NCBI GenBank assembly: GCA_021775355.1
Contig: JAJFHZ010000013.1
Span: forward strand, 1-64,000
DNA length: 64,000 nt
Direction of reading: 5' to 3'
Source: Amylibacter sp.
GTDB taxonomy: Bacteria > Pseudomonadota > Alphaproteobacteria > Rhodobacterales > Rhodobacteraceae
The notes beneath the pieces were generated by a model. It was not told the origin of the DNA. It saw only the letters and a list, made by a program, of their open reading frames with translations, and did no database searches. The translations under genes were made by a program, and so were the position numbers. This document shows, one piece after another, positions 27,586 to 38,884 of this stretch; the stretch's first letter is position 1, and each line of letters begins with the position of its first letter.

Positions 27586-27780
27586 ATGGTTTGGTTACCT
27601 TATATTCGAATATTTGAAGTTTGCGTCTTAACGACGAATTCCCGTTTTGTTTATGGGGTTTACCGGATGAGACTAAATCAATCATCCTGTGCACAATTAT
27701 ATCCAACTGAAATACCGATACAAGCCTTAAACAGGGGTTTTGATGAATTTTAATTAAAATAGGCCATCTTACGCCTCTTT

Positions 27781-28617
27781 TTACCTTATAAAAGCAATTA
27801 CACGGTCTTTTCCTGTTAAATCCTGCACGCAAAAGCCATCTGAAAACCCAGTTTCGGCAAATATATCCAAAACAGATTGTGCCTGATCCCATCCAATTTC
27901 CACGAAAATACGCCCGTTAGGGGTAAGATATTGCCCCGCTCTTCGGGCTATTTCGCGGTAAGCATCCAATCCGTCGCCCCCTGGCGTCAAGGCCATGCGC
28001 GGTTCCCAGTCACGCACATCGGGTGCTATAGTCAACATAGCATCTGCCGTAATGTAGGGTGGATTACTGACAATCAGGTCAAACTTGCCCGTCACATCGG
28101 AAAACCAGTCGGATTGTTTTAGTGTTGCACGCTCTGTTAACCCAAGGGATCTGCAATTGTCTTGCGCAACCAGTAACGCTTTTTCAGATTGATCTACACC
28201 CACCCCACGCGCATCGGACCATTCGGCCAGCAAGGTCAATAAAATGCAGCCGGACCCGGTTCCCAAATCCAGAATATTCGCGGCAGTCCCACTTTTAAAT
28301 ACTTCTTCAATCAGAGTTTCAGTGTCAGGCCTTGGATCAAGCACATCCGGAGTCACAGCAAAATCCCGTCCCCAAAATTCCCGCACCCCAATAATCTGTG
28401 CAACAGGTTGGTGTTGCATACGTTGCGCAATGGTCGCTTTAAATCGTATCACTTGTTCGGGTGTAACTGCATCCTGCAATCTTGCCCCTAAAAGCCCACG
28501 ATTTATATCCATCGCATAGGCCAGCAAAATGCGGGTATCCGTTGCCGCCCCATCTTTTATGACTGGTGAAAGCTGTGTCTGACCCCATTGCAATAACGCT
28601 TTAACCGTTTGGGTCAC
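27781..28617 (-). CDS. prmC: Release factor glutamine methyltransferase (HemK)
   Basis: N5-methylates the Gln of the GGQ motif in release factors 1 and 2. SAM motif [11 protein letters not shown] and the catalytic NPPY are both present; 278 residues is usual. The start overlaps the stop of prfA by 4 bases, so enzyme and substrate are co-translated, the standard arrangement. Confidence 0.95.
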   Translation of the reverse strand: MTQTVKALLQWGQTQLSPVIKDGAATDTRILLAYAMDINRGLLGARLQDAVTPEQVIRFKATIAQRMQHQPVAQIIGVREFWGRDFAVTPDVLDPRPDTETLIEEVFKSGTAANILDLGTGSGCILLTLLAEWSDARGVGVDQSEKALLVAQDNCRSLGLTERATLKQSDWFSDVTGKFDLIVSNPPYITADAMLTIAPDVRDWEPRMALTPGGDGLDAYREIARRAGQYLTPNGRIFVEIGWDQAQSVLDIFAETGFSDGFCVQDLTGKDRVIAFIR

Positions 28618-29669
28618 GGGTTCAGCTCAGCCAACTTTTGCGCTTGATCATCGGCAATAAGCGCGTCAATTGTTTCATCCAAGTCACCCTGCATAATTTG
28701 ATCCAGTTTATAAAGCGTCAGGTTAATGCGATGATCAGTCATGCGTCCTTGTGGAAAGTTATAGGTGCGAATACGCTCGGAACGATCACCTGACCCTACC
28801 TGCCCTTTGCGGCTGGCAGAGCGTTCTTCATCAGCTTCCTGACGTTTAAGGTCATACAAGCGTGTGCGCAGGGTTTGCAATGCAATTTCGCGATTGCGAT
28901 GTTGTGATTTTTCAGCCGATACCACCATAATACCTGTAGGGATATGAACAATACGTACCGCACTGTCGGTTGTATTTACGTGCTGCCCACCGGAACCGGA
29001 TGCACGCATGGTATCAATCCGTAAATCCGTTGTCGGTAGATCAATATCAACTTCTTGTGCTTCGGGTAGAACCGCAACGGTGGCCGCCGAAGTATGCACC
29101 CGCCCGCCGCTTTCAGTTGTCGGTACACGCTGCACACGGTGAACACCACTTTCAAATTTCAACCTGGCAAAAACACCTTTGCCGGTAACATTGGCGACGA
29201 CTTCGCGGTATCCGCCAAGTTCGGTTGCCGCCTCTTCGATGATTTCAATTTTCCAGCCAACAGAATCGCAATAGCGTTGGTACATGCGCAGCAAATCGCC
29301 CGCAAACAACGCCGCTTCATCGCCACCAGTACCGGCGCGGATTTCCAACACTGCAGATCGCTCATCAGCTTCGTCTTTTGGCAGTAATGACAGTTGTAAA
29401 TCATGTTCTGCCTTGGGTAATGCCGCTTTAAGTTCAGGCAATTCTTCTTCTGCCAGTTCTTTCATATCAGCATCATCAAGCATTTCTTCAGCGTCAGATA
29501 TATCTGTTATAAGCATTTGATACTTTGCAATTTTATCAACAACTGGCTTCAGGTCGGAATATTCTTTCGACAGGGTAGCAAAATCATCGCCCACAGACCC
29601 ATCCGCCATTTTGGCTTCCAGAAATTCGAAGCGCGCAGTAATTTGTCTAAGTTTATCTTCTGGTATCAT
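28614..29669 (-). CDS. prfA: Peptide chain release factor 1
   Basis: Recognises UAA and UAG and triggers peptide release. The codon-recognition tripeptide appears as VPTTE (PxT form), and the catalytic GSGGQHVN is intact. The start [10 protein letters not shown] at 29669 matches homologues; an ATG 45 bases upstream is open but lacks a binding site. Overlaps prmC by 4 bases. Confidence 0.95.
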   Translation of the reverse strand: MIPEDKLRQITARFEFLEAKMADGSVGDDFATLSKEYSDLKPVVDKIAKYQMLITDISDAEEMLDDADMKELAEEELPELKAALPKAEHDLQLSLLPKDEADERSAVLEIRAGTGGDEAALFAGDLLRMYQRYCDSVGWKIEIIEEAATELGGYREVVANVTGKGVFARLKFESGVHRVQRVPTTESGGRVHTSAATVAVLPEAQEVDIDLPTTDLRIDTMRASGSGGQHVNTTDSAVRIVHIPTGIMVVSAEKSQHRNREIALQTLRTRLYDLKRQEADEERSASRKGQVGSGDRSERIRTYNFPQGRMTDHRINLTLYKLDQIMQGDLDETIDALIADDQAQKLAELNP

Positions 29670-29747
29670 CTGCGTGACATTGCGTGTTGTTGGGCTTTGG
29701 TCAATACCAAGCATGACTTTTATACATATTTATGCTAGAAAGACTGT

Positions 29748-30035
29748 ATGAAGTGGCTTTTACCGATCATATTCATCATCATCTCATCACTATCATACGC
29801 GGATGAGGCAAAAGTGAAGTGGCCGGATTGTTATTGCACTGACAAAACTGGGGCCCGTGTCGAACTGGGTACGGAAATCTGTATGCAGGTCGGTGGCCGC
29901 GATTTTATTGCCCGTTGTGAGATGTCCCTGAATAATCCAATGTGGCGTGAGATCAGTCAGGGCTGTCTATCGTCCGGCAATCATCCCACGGATAACGGAG
30001 ATCCACTGATCAATACGCATCTTGTTGACGCCTAA
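29748..30035 (+). CDS. Small periplasmic cysteine-rich protein (95 aa)
   Basis: A signal peptide of about 18 residues (KWLLPIIFIIISSLSYA) precedes a compact mature domain with five cysteines (DCYC, EICM, ARCEM, QGCL). I recall similar short exported proteins in Rhodobacterales, but no function. The last 69 bases overlap convergently with the end of the DUF1499 gene on the other strand, which is unusual for two real genes and may couple their transcripts. Divergent from prfA. Confidence 0.65.
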   Translation: MKWLLPIIFIIISSLSYADEAKVKWPDCYCTDKTGARVELGTEICMQVGGRDFIARCEMSLNNPMWREISQGCLSSGNHPTDNGDPLINTHLVDA

Positions 30036-30425
30036 GTCTGAATGCCCAAAGCGTGAGCGGGAAAATATCACCAGTTTTGATTGATCGACACCTGATGTTA
30101 CGGCTTTGATCGTAATATAATCTGGATAACCCATCAGTACTGAGCGTTGCACATAGGTGATCATTTTTGTATCAACGGCCCCTGCAATACGTGTAGTACG
30201 CGGTTGATTTTGCACAAAATCATCGATCAGCCGGATCAGTTCATCTGCAGTTATATCAAACAATGTGGATGTGAAACGGTATTCGTTTGGCTTACCAGTT
30301 GAAGCCGCAGTTTGCGGGTCTTTATGCAGCATGTCTGTATCACTGGGTGCAAAACGGATATAGGCAAGCAACAAAACAATCCCGAAAGTAATGATATAAA
30401 ATACAGCCATCATATTACGTTTCAT
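29967..30425 (-). CDS. DUF1499 domain protein, membrane-anchored
   Basis: One N-terminal transmembrane segment (about 7-23) followed by a DUF1499 domain (about 50-150), recognised by the [20 protein letters not shown] stretch and the late [21 protein letters not shown]1499 proteins are widespread and of unknown function. The start overlaps the ispG stop by 4 bases, so it is expressed with ispG and the RodZ-like gene. Its 3' end overlaps a secreted-protein gene on the opposite strand by 69 bases. Confidence 0.8.
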   Translation of the reverse strand: MKRNMMAVFYIITFGIVLLLAYIRFAPSDTDMLHKDPQTAASTGKPNEYRFTSTLFDITADELIRLIDDFVQNQPRTTRIAGAVDTKMITYVQRSVLMGYPDYITIKAVTSGVDQSKLVIFSRSRFGHSDLGVNKMRIDQWISVIRGMIAGR

Positions 30426-31552
30426 TCCGCTGCTTGATCAGCCACCGCTTCTGCATCTATTTCTGCGGCACGTTTTTCGACAAGTTCCACAATATGATCA
30501 ACCATATGCTTATTGCCCAGTTTATGGTCTTGCATGCCTGCCATATAAACCATACCGGACCCGGCACCGCCGCCCGTAAAGCCAACATCCGTCATCAGGG
30601 CCTCGCCCGGGCCGTTAACCACACAACCAATAATCGACAATGACAACGGGGTTTTGATATGTTCCAGACGTTTTTCAAGGGCTTCCACAGTTTTGATCAC
30701 ATCAAAACCTTGGCGCGCGCAACTTGGGCAGGAAATAATATTGACACCGCGATGGCGAAGGCCAAGGGATTTTAGAATTTCATAACCGACTTTGACCTCT
30801 TCCACGGGGTCAGCGGATAATGATACACGGATTGTATCACCAATACCCATCCACAACAGATTACCCAAACCAATGGCGGATTTGATAGTGCCAGAGGTTA
30901 ATCCACCCGCCTCGGTAATTCCTAAATGGATCGGGGCATCGGTGGCTTCTGCCAATCCTTGATAGGCAGCGGCGGCCATAAAAACATCGGATGCTTTTAC
31001 AGATATTTTATACTCGTGGAAATCATTGTCCTTCAAAATACGGATATGATCCATCCCGCTTTCAATCATCGCGTCTGGGCAAGGTTCGGCGTATTTGTCT
31101 AATAAATGCTTTTCCAATGACCCTGCATTCACCCCGATACGGATGGAACAGCCGTGATCTTTAGCCGCTTTGATAACTTCGCCCACCCGCGTTGGATTGC
31201 CGATATTGCCGGGATTGATCCGCAAACAGGCAACCCCCGCTTCAGCAGCTTCAATGGCGCGTTTGTAGTGGAAATGAATGTCTGCCACCAAGGGTACGGG
31301 GCTTTCACGGACGATTTCATACATTGCGGCTGTCGAGGCTTCGTCAGGGCAAGACACCCGCACAATATCGGCCCCCGCATCCGCACAGGCCTGAATTTGC
31401 GCAATCGTCGCTTTAGCATCGGACGTAAGTGTATTGGTCATCGTTTGCACAGTGATTGGCGCATCGCCCCCGACAGGTATAGAACCCACATGGATTTGAC
31501 GGCTTTTACGACGGTAGATATTGCGCCATGGGCGAATGGGGTTGTGGGTCAT
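30422..31552 (-). CDS. ispG: 4-hydroxy-3-methylbut-2-enyl diphosphate synthase (flavodoxin/ferredoxin)
   Basis: Penultimate step of the MEP isoprenoid pathway; reduces MEcPP to HMBPP using a 4Fe-4S cluster. The 376 residues show the TIM-barrel start with [10 protein letters not shown], and the C-terminal cluster domain with [11 protein letters not shown] and [10 protein letters not shown] giving the cluster cysteines. It follows the RodZ-like gene by 34 bases, a pairing seen in many proteobacteria, and overlaps DUF1499 by 4 bases. Confidence 0.95.
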   Translation of the reverse strand: MTHNPIRPWRNIYRRKSRQIHVGSIPVGGDAPITVQTMTNTLTSDAKATIAQIQACADAGADIVRVSCPDEASTAAMYEIVRESPVPLVADIHFHYKRAIEAAEAGVACLRINPGNIGNPTRVGEVIKAAKDHGCSIRIGVNAGSLEKHLLDKYAEPCPDAMIESGMDHIRILKDNDFHEYKISVKASDVFMAAAAYQGLAEATDAPIHLGITEAGGLTSGTIKSAIGLGNLLWMGIGDTIRVSLSADPVEEVKVGYEILKSLGLRHRGVNIISCPSCARQGFDVIKTVEALEKRLEHIKTPLSLSIIGCVVNGPGEALMTDVGFTGGGAGSGMVYMAGMQDHKLGNKHMVDHIVELVEKRAAEIDAEAVADQAAE

Positions 31553-31586
31553 GAAAGGGCCTGATTATAGCGTAGCTTATTACAGC

Positions 31587-32783
31587 TTAGTCGTTTTGAA
31601 GTGTTTTTAAAATAGCTTCGGCAGTTTGATCGTGCACTGCATTCAACGGCGGCGCAAGCGGTTCTGAGAACAGGTTCAAAACTTCGCTATAACTTTGTTT
31701 TATATCGCTTTGCGCCAAAGATACCTTACGTGAAACACCGCCATTTGCCCCAACAGGCCCAAAGATTTTTTGACCGATCATAAAATAAACCGCGCCTGAA
31801 TTCCCTGCTTTCAGTAATGGGCCTTGCAAATCGTTTGGCAGTCTGTAGCGTTCACCCGCATTCAATATTTTTTCAAACAATACGCTGTTGTCAGGTAAAT
31901 AGACCCGCACCCATGCAGGACGTGTGGCAACAATATCCAGACTTGGCGGTCCTTGTTCGACAACGGCAACCGTGCTTTCTGTCGGGATACTTGCAGGCAT
32001 AACTAAACTTCGGCTTGGGGCATATGTACCAAACGTTTCGGGATCAATCGTCGCAATCGGGCCATCACGTGAAATGACACTGGGTAGATCAAGCTCTTGC
32101 GGGCGGTACAACTGATCCAATGATAACGTCATATTATCTGAAACAGTCGCAATTTCCGTTGTGCCAAATTCGGGGCTTGGGTCCGCGGTAGCAACCCCTT
32201 CCGACAATACCGAAACATTGGATGCAACACCGGGGGTTTCATTGACAGGGGCAAATTGTACACGTTGTACTTCTTGCAGAACCCACCACCCACCGTAGCC
32301 CAGTCCAACCACGAGTGTCATCAACACCATAAGAGACCCTATGGCGGAGAATGAAACCCGTTCATACCAACTTTGTGCAGGCAGCGTGAGCAACTCAAGT
32401 GCTTTTGAGCCAATACCACTGGCAACATTTGGTGACTTGTGCTTCAGACGATCATTTTGGCTGGGTGTTTCGCGGTCAACAACATCATCCTTCAGCCCAT
32501 CAAACCCGGTTTCCAAACAAAATTGTTCGTAGGCTTTATCACCATCCAAATTCAGATAACGCGCATAAGAACGAACATAACCCGCAATAAAACCTTTGGT
32601 TTCAAAAGCCTGTAAATCACCGTTTTCGATTGCATAAATGTAGTTAGCGCCAATTTTAAGATCAACATGAACATCCGCAAGTGATTTGCCAGCAGTCGCA
32701 CGTTCGCCACGCAACATGTCACCCAATGTGACTGGGTATGCATCAAATCCTTTTGGACGAATGTCCTCAGCCGATAATACCAT
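31587..32783 (-). CDS. RodZ-like helix-turn-helix membrane protein (DUF4115)
   Basis: The cytoplasmic N terminus (about 20-95) is an HTH_25 domain (GDMLRGERATAGKSLADV, NYIYAIENGD), followed by a transmembrane segment about 150-170 and a periplasmic tail ending with a DUF4115 beta domain (about 280-370; ATRPAWVRVYLPDNSVLFEK). This is the RodZ layout, which in enteric bacteria links MreB to the cell-wall elongasome. Located directly upstream of ispG as usual. The middle linker is long and variable. Start has AGG at a suitable distance. Confidence 0.85.
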   Translation of the reverse strand: MVLSAEDIRPKGFDAYPVTLGDMLRGERATAGKSLADVHVDLKIGANYIYAIENGDLQAFETKGFIAGYVRSYARYLNLDGDKAYEQFCLETGFDGLKDDVVDRETPSQNDRLKHKSPNVASGIGSKALELLTLPAQSWYERVSFSAIGSLMVLMTLVVGLGYGGWWVLQEVQRVQFAPVNETPGVASNVSVLSEGVATADPSPEFGTTEIATVSDNMTLSLDQLYRPQELDLPSVISRDGPIATIDPETFGTYAPSRSLVMPASIPTESTVAVVEQGPPSLDIVATRPAWVRVYLPDNSVLFEKILNAGERYRLPNDLQGPLLKAGNSGAVYFMIGQKIFGPVGANGGVSRKVSLAQSDIKQSYSEVLNLFSEPLAPPLNAVHDQTAEAILKTLQND

Positions 32784-32824
32784 GGCTTACTTACCTAATT
32801 CCTGCTCTCAATTGCCTCGAATCG

Positions 32825-32840
32825 AGAGGGTGTACCCTCT
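32825..32840. promoter_or_regulatory. 7-bp inverted repeat between hemA and rodZ-like gene
   Basis: AGAGGGT and ACCCTCT are perfect inverted arms separated by GT, 42 bases upstream of the RodZ-like start. There is no T-run on the minus strand, so an operator or mRNA hairpin is more likely than a terminator. Confidence 0.3.
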
Positions 32841-32897
32841 TCACCTTATATATATCATAAATAGTCGGGTAAGGCACCCCTATGCTAGCGCTAACCC

Positions 32898-34121
32898 CTA
32901 ACCGCTCATTTTTAGGCGATTAAGCGCGCATTGTCCCCACAGATCATCCAATGCGTTAACCAAGTCGCGGATCATCGTATCGCTATGGACCGGTGACGGT
33001 GTAAACCGCAAGCGTTCAGTACCACGCGGCACGGTCGGAAAATTGATCGGCTGCACATAAATACCATGTTCTTCCAAAAGCATATCGGACAACATTTTAC
33101 ATTTTACGGGGTCGCCGACATGGATCGGAACGATATGGCTGCCATAATCAGATACTGGCATTCCCAAAGCTTTAACTTGCGTCTTTAGATTTCTGGCGCG
33201 TTGTTGATGTATCGTGCGCAACTCGGCATGTTCTTTCAGATAATCAACGGACGCTTTTGCACCTGCGGCAATCGCCGGGGCTAGGGATGTGGAAAAGATG
33301 AAACCGGGCGCATATGATCTGATGGCGTCCGCAAGATTGGCGTTACAGGCGACATAACCGCCCATCACACCATAGGCTTTCGCAAGGGTTCCGTTGATCA
33401 TATCTATGCGGTCCGCCAATCCGTCGCGTTCCGTGACACCACCACCGCGCGAACCGTACAACCCAACCGCATGAACTTCATCAATATAAGTCAGCGCATT
33501 AAATTCATCCGCCAGATCGCAAATATCCTTGATCGGGCCAAAATCGCCGTCCATCGAATAAAGCGATTCGAATGCAATCAGTTTCGGTGCATCTTTTGGT
33601 GCCTTTTCCAGCAATTCGCGCAAGTGGCTCACGTCATTATGGCGGAACACATGTTTTTCACCAAAGCCGTGGCGTATACCTTCAATCATCGAGGCATGAT
33701 TTAAGGCGTCCGAATAAATAATCAGGCCCGGAAACAGTTTTGGTAAAACCGATAGTGTAGCCTCATTCGCATTATAGGCCGAAGTGAACACCAATGCTGC
33801 CTCTTTGCTGTGCAGGTCGGCAAGTGTTGCTTCCAAGTCTTTGTGAAACGATGTATTACCGGAAATATTGCGCGTTCCACCGGACCCGGCCCCTGCTGTT
33901 TCAATCGCATTGAACATAGCCTGTTGGACAACGGGGTTTTGACCCATGCCCAAGTAATCATTCCCGCACCAAACCGTGATTTCACGGGCCTCACCAGACG
34001 GCATTGTCCAGATTGCTTTTGGAAATTGTTGGTTCATACGGCGAATGTTATGAAATACACGATAACGCCCTTCTTGGTGAAGCACATCTAAAGACTCATC
34101 AATTTTGGCTTGGTAATCCAT
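32898..34121 (-). CDS. hemA: 5-aminolevulinate synthase
   Basis: Condenses glycine and succinyl-CoA to 5-aminolevulinate, the alphaproteobacterial (C4) entry to tetrapyrroles. This PLP alpha-oxoamine synthase of 407 residues has the start [18 protein letters not shown], glycine-rich NTSFHKDLE and [12 protein letters not shown] region, and the PLP lysine in [14 protein letters not shown]. Single gene on the minus strand. No Fnr box could be recognised in the 140-base gap upstream. Supplies the precursor for the siroheme used by the CysI encoded at 42.3 kb. Confidence 0.97.
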   Translation of the reverse strand: MDYQAKIDESLDVLHQEGRYRVFHNIRRMNQQFPKAIWTMPSGEAREITVWCGNDYLGMGQNPVVQQAMFNAIETAGAGSGGTRNISGNTSFHKDLEATLADLHSKEAALVFTSAYNANEATLSVLPKLFPGLIIYSDALNHASMIEGIRHGFGEKHVFRHNDVSHLRELLEKAPKDAPKLIAFESLYSMDGDFGPIKDICDLADEFNALTYIDEVHAVGLYGSRGGGVTERDGLADRIDMINGTLAKAYGVMGGYVACNANLADAIRSYAPGFIFSTSLAPAIAAGAKASVDYLKEHAELRTIHQQRARNLKTQVKALGMPVSDYGSHIVPIHVGDPVKCKMLSDMLLEEHGIYVQPINFPTVPRGTERLRFTPSPVHSDTMIRDLVNALDDLWGQCALNRLKMSG

Positions 34122-34262
34122 TGCTCAATCCCATACAGCTAAGAGGTGATACTATAAAACTTGCACCACCACACTTAACAAAAACGCCGCAGTTCTTCAA
34201 TATAATCGATTTTGAGGAATAAAACTGAATTGTGTCATGTATGAGACCACTCCAAGACCGCG

Positions 34263-34772
34263 CTAATAAATATACCGTATCTGATCGCCCCAATAACGTT
34301 CCAATCGATGCAATGCATGGTTTAAATCACCCAAGTCCAGGTCATCAAGAACATCCTTGCCCAAAAAACCGTCAGAATGGCGCCCAAACAGGTCGGACAC
34401 TACAGTCTGGATATGTTGCCCCTTGTCAGATAATCGAACCCGGACCGAACGGCGGTCAATTTCGCAACGTTTATGTTCCATATACTCGGCTTCAACCAGC
34501 TTCTTAAGATTGTAAGATACGTTCGAGCCTTGATAATAACCACGTGATTTCAATTCACCTGCGGTCACTTCGTTCTCGCCAATGTTAAATAACAGCAATG
34601 CCTGTACAGGGTTGATGTCCAATAGTCCCAAACGTTCAAATTCATCCTTAATGACATCAAGCAACAAGCGATGAAGTCGTTCGACCATCGATAATGTTTC
34701 CAGATACGACCCAAGGAAATCGCTACCCTGCTGTTTCACGGGGCCAACGACCAGATTTTCATGTACACTCAT
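34263..34772 (-). CDS. MarR-family transcriptional regulator
   Basis: A 169-residue winged-helix protein. The recognition region is GELKSRGYYQGSNVSYNLKK and the wing carries KRCEIDRRSVRVRLSDKG, typical MarR features. The resemblance is to the LdtR/PetP branch common in alphaproteobacteria, where members control envelope or respiratory genes. GGAG lies before the ATG. It sits alone between hemA and sdhE, both on the same strand, so the target is not obvious from context. Confidence 0.85.
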   Translation of the reverse strand: MSVHENLVVGPVKQQGSDFLGSYLETLSMVERLHRLLLDVIKDEFERLGLLDINPVQALLLFNIGENEVTAGELKSRGYYQGSNVSYNLKKLVEAEYMEHKRCEIDRRSVRVRLSDKGQHIQTVVSDLFGRHSDGFLGKDVLDDLDLGDLNHALHRLERYWGDQIRYIY

Positions 34773-34845
34773 GTTTTACTCCGTCAATAACTGCTCAGGG
34801 CCTTTATTGACAGCAAAGTTCAAACAACTGGTTAAATTATTTAAA

Positions 34846-35115
34846 TTAAGTCGTATTTTTAGATAAAAAATGGTTTTGTACCCGTGACAATGCATCTTTT
34901 AATTCACTTGGTGTGTCTTTTTGGCCAGTAAACCAAACCAGCAGATCTTGGTCATGTTCGGCCATCAATATTTCATGGGCATCCAATTCGGCATTGGTTA
35001 AAGTGTGCATTATTTCATCGGCAAAGGTGCCAAACAACAAATCCATTTCCTTGATACCACGGCGCCAGGACCGCAAGCGCAGTCGTTTTAATCGAGTTTC
35101 GCGGTTTTCAGCCAT
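34846..35115 (-). CDS. sdhE: Succinate dehydrogenase assembly factor SdhE (FAD assembly factor)
   Basis: An 89-residue helical protein that promotes covalent FAD attachment to SdhA. The family motif RRGIKEMD (RGxxE) and the LLFGTFAD stretch are intact. Usually located away from the sdh operon in alphaproteobacteria. Divergent from the aminotransferase gene across a region with nested palindromes. Confidence 0.88.
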   Translation of the reverse strand: MAENRETRLKRLRLRSWRRGIKEMDLLFGTFADEIMHTLTNAELDAHEILMAEHDQDLLVWFTGQKDTPSELKDALSRVQNHFLSKNTT

Positions 35116-35117
35116 AG

Positions 35118-36428
<1,311 letters not shown>

Positions 36429-36467
36429 TGCCGATCCCATACTAGAATGAAAGAAAACAAAAGGTTA

Positions 36468-36875
36468 ATGGCAAACATGGGCAATGATACGGGTCTATTC
36501 TTTCGGGTGCGTGAAAATGGGGCAGTTGTGTTCCGCGTCGATACGGAAAACCGCCAACGTCGATTGGAATTGCAACAAATCGCAGTCGTAAACATTCGTA
36601 ATGGCAACGTGAAACCCCAAGGTGACCAATTTCCGACCGCCGCCGAGCGCAATGAAATTGACGCCTGGATAGTCGCGCGGCGCAAACTGCTTGCTGCACG
36701 TAAAATCGACGATATCAAACGCGCCATAGATCATCTGAATGAAACGGCCCAATGGGTGCAGTCAGATGCTACGGATGAACAAATCGATGCGTTCACAGAT
36801 GAGTTGCTGATGGCAATGCATGATCTGCGATCTGTTTTGGTGCGCAAAAAATCCAATATTTTACTTAAAGGGTAA
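36468..36875 (+). CDS. Hypothetical protein (135 aa), conserved-looking
   Basis: The ATG at 36468 has AAAAGG a few bases before; an in-frame ATG at 36447 is weaker. The product is soluble. The first half looks beta-rich (TGLFFRVRENGAVVFRVD) and the second half is helical and charged (residues 55-130). It follows the aminotransferase by 39 bases on the same strand and may share its transcript. No family recognised; I believe relatives occur in other Rhodobacterales, but cannot verify. Confidence 0.6.
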   Translation: MANMGNDTGLFFRVRENGAVVFRVDTENRQRRLELQQIAVVNIRNGNVKPQGDQFPTAAERNEIDAWIVARRKLLAARKIDDIKRAIDHLNETAQWVQSDATDEQIDAFTDELLMAMHDLRSVLVRKKSNILLKG

Positions 36876-36889
36876 TTCCCCTACACGCC

Positions 36890-37951
36890 CTATTTTTCAG
36901 GCGGATTTCGCCGCGCTACCATGCCGAACAAATCACGCGGATCGTCAGGATCGGCCAGCATGTCAAGCGGCTCGAAATACGGCGTACCTGCAATTTTGTC
37001 ACTAATAAAACGCAAGGCAGAGAAATCTTCAATCGCAAAGCCGACACTGTCAAAAAGGGTAATCTGGCGGGCGTTTGTGCGACCTTTGGCCTGACCCAGC
37101 ATCACTTGCCACAGTTCTGTCACAGGATGATCTTCGGCCAATTGTTGAATTTCGCCTTCAATACGGGTTTGCGGTGGGTATTCGACAAAAATATCCGAAC
37201 GGGTCAGAATATCTTTGTGCAGTTCTGTCTTGCCCGGGCAATCGCCACCAATGGCGTTGATATGAACACCGGCGCCGACCATATTATCGGTCAGAATAGT
37301 GGCGCACAATTTGTCGGCGGTACAGGTGGTTATGATCCCTGTCCCTTCAATCGCTTCTTCGCCAGAGCTGCAGGCAACAGCAGTCAACCCAGTGGTGGAA
37401 AGGTTTTTCATAGCCTTTTTGGTGGCTTCCGGATCAACATCATATAGCCGCACGGTATCCACGCCGCAAATCGCTTTGAAAGCCATGGCTTGAAACTCGC
37501 ACTGCGCCCCGTTGCCGATCATTGCCATGGTTGTGGTTCCCTTCGGGGCCAGGTATTTCGCCACCAAGGCAGAAGTCGCGGCTGTACGTAACGCAGTCAG
37601 GATCGTCATTTCTGTTAGCAAAATAGGATAACCATTACTGACGCTGGATAAAACACCAAAAGCAGTGACGGTCTGAAAGCCCTCTTTCATATTTTTCGGA
37701 TGGCCATTTACGTATTTGAAACCGTAATTATCCGCGTCCGCCGTTGGCATCAATTCTATCACACCCTCATCCGAATGGGATGCCACGCGCGGTGTTTTGT
37801 CAAACTCAGGCCAACGCTTGAAATCTGCCTCTATATATGCGGCCAGATCAACGAGAACGGCCTCGATACCGATGCTGTTGACCAGTTTCATCATATTATC
37901 GACCGACACGAATGGGACGAAGGCCAGAGGGGATGGTTTAGGATGGGTCAT
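36890..37951 (-). CDS. Ornithine cyclodeaminase
   Basis: NAD-dependent conversion of ornithine to proline and ammonia. The 353 residues carry the OCD/mu-crystallin fold: TEMTILTALRTAATSALVAK substrate and NAD segment, GNGAQCEFQAMAF dinucleotide loop, and HINAIGGDCPGKTEL with the catalytic Asp region. It is the last gene of the arginase-ctlX-ocd set, 16 bases after ctlX, and completes the route arginine to proline. Length and motifs are regular. Confidence 0.92.
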   Translation of the reverse strand: MTHPKPSPLAFVPFVSVDNMMKLVNSIGIEAVLVDLAAYIEADFKRWPEFDKTPRVASHSDEGVIELMPTADADNYGFKYVNGHPKNMKEGFQTVTAFGVLSSVSNGYPILLTEMTILTALRTAATSALVAKYLAPKGTTTMAMIGNGAQCEFQAMAFKAICGVDTVRLYDVDPEATKKAMKNLSTTGLTAVACSSGEEAIEGTGIITTCTADKLCATILTDNMVGAGVHINAIGGDCPGKTELHKDILTRSDIFVEYPPQTRIEGEIQQLAEDHPVTELWQVMLGQAKGRTNARQITLFDSVGFAIEDFSALRFISDKIAGTPYFEPLDMLADPDDPRDLFGMVARRNPPEK

Positions 37952-37967
37952 TTAGGTCGTCCAATTC

Positions 37968-38882
37968 TTAACGTTTTGCAAGATGCAGGCCAGAGATCAT
38001 ACACCGAACCGAGCCTCCTGCTGTTTCAATCGTGGGAATATTGAGCGGTAGGATCCGCGCACTTTGTTCAATGATTGTAATTTGCGCGGACGTCAGGGCA
38101 TTCAGGGCACGCTGTGATATAGCCAAGACAAGGCCGTCTTGGCCTGTCAATTCAAATGCATTGCCGCAAAATTCGGAAATCTGATGTTCACTTAATGCGA
38201 TCATCTCATGCCCACTTTCCACCAAGCGCGCGCGTACAGTTTCGCGGCGCTCATCATCAACAATCATATCCAGACCGGCCAGCGCATATTGCGTACCGAT
38301 CGCCATCAAAACATTGGTGTGATAGACAGCGTTTCCATCCGCATCCACAGCATCAAAAGCAATGGGTTCGTAATTGAAATTTGTACAAAACCTTTCCAGT
38401 AACACCGGATCGGCGCGGTTTGACTTAGCCACATAGGCCACGCGGCCCACATGATCCAGCACCATTGCACCTGTGCCTTCTAGTGCTAAACCATCCTGTT
38501 CCAGCCCTGAATAGTCGATCACATCTGCAACACGGTAGTCCTTTTTCAGCATATCAATGACATCCCAACGCCGTTCTTGCCTGCGGGTTTCCGCATACAT
38601 CGGATATACCGCAACGTGACCGCCTGCATGGGTTGAAAACCAGTTGTTCGGAAACACGCTATCAGGGGTTTGACCGCTTTTGTCATCAAAATCATGTACT
38701 GTGACGCCCACACTTCGTAGCTTCGCTACAACATCGTCAAATTCCCTACGAGCACGGTCCGCGATTTCAGTCGCGGTTCCTATCGCATTGGATTGATACG
38801 CATTGTCACCGCGTGTTTCAGGGTTAGGATGAAAATTATGCGGTCGGATCATCACAACCGCAGCAGGTGCCTGTAAGATCAT
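37968..38882 (-). CDS. ctlX: Citrulline hydrolase CtlX / amidinotransferase-fold protein
   Basis: A pentein-fold hydrolase expected to cut citrulline to ornithine. Family features in order: VVMIRPHNFHPNPETRGDNA at the start, PDSVFPNNWFSTH (substrate-binding), LEGTGAMVLDH, YHTNVLMA with the catalytic His, and GGSVRCMI with the nucleophile Cys near the C terminus. It lies between arginase and ornithine cyclodeaminase and feeds ornithine to the latter. Dimethylarginase-like activity is an alternative for the same fold. Two bases separate it from the arginase stop. Confidence 0.85.
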   Translation of the reverse strand: MILQAPAAVVMIRPHNFHPNPETRGDNAYQSNAIGTATEIADRARREFDDVVAKLRSVGVTVHDFDDKSGQTPDSVFPNNWFSTHAGGHVAVYPMYAETRRQERRWDVIDMLKKDYRVADVIDYSGLEQDGLALEGTGAMVLDHVGRVAYVAKSNRADPVLLERFCTNFNYEPIAFDAVDADGNAVYHTNVLMAIGTQYALAGLDMIVDDERRETVRARLVESGHEMIALSEHQISEFCGNAFELTGQDGLVLAISQRALNALTSAQITIIEQSARILPLNIPTIETAGGSVRCMISGLHLAKR

Positions 38883-38884
38883 AT

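Noticed and set aside
27111..27617. Plus-strand ORF of 168 codons
   Set aside because: Antisense to the DUF4167 gene and leans on its low-complexity region.
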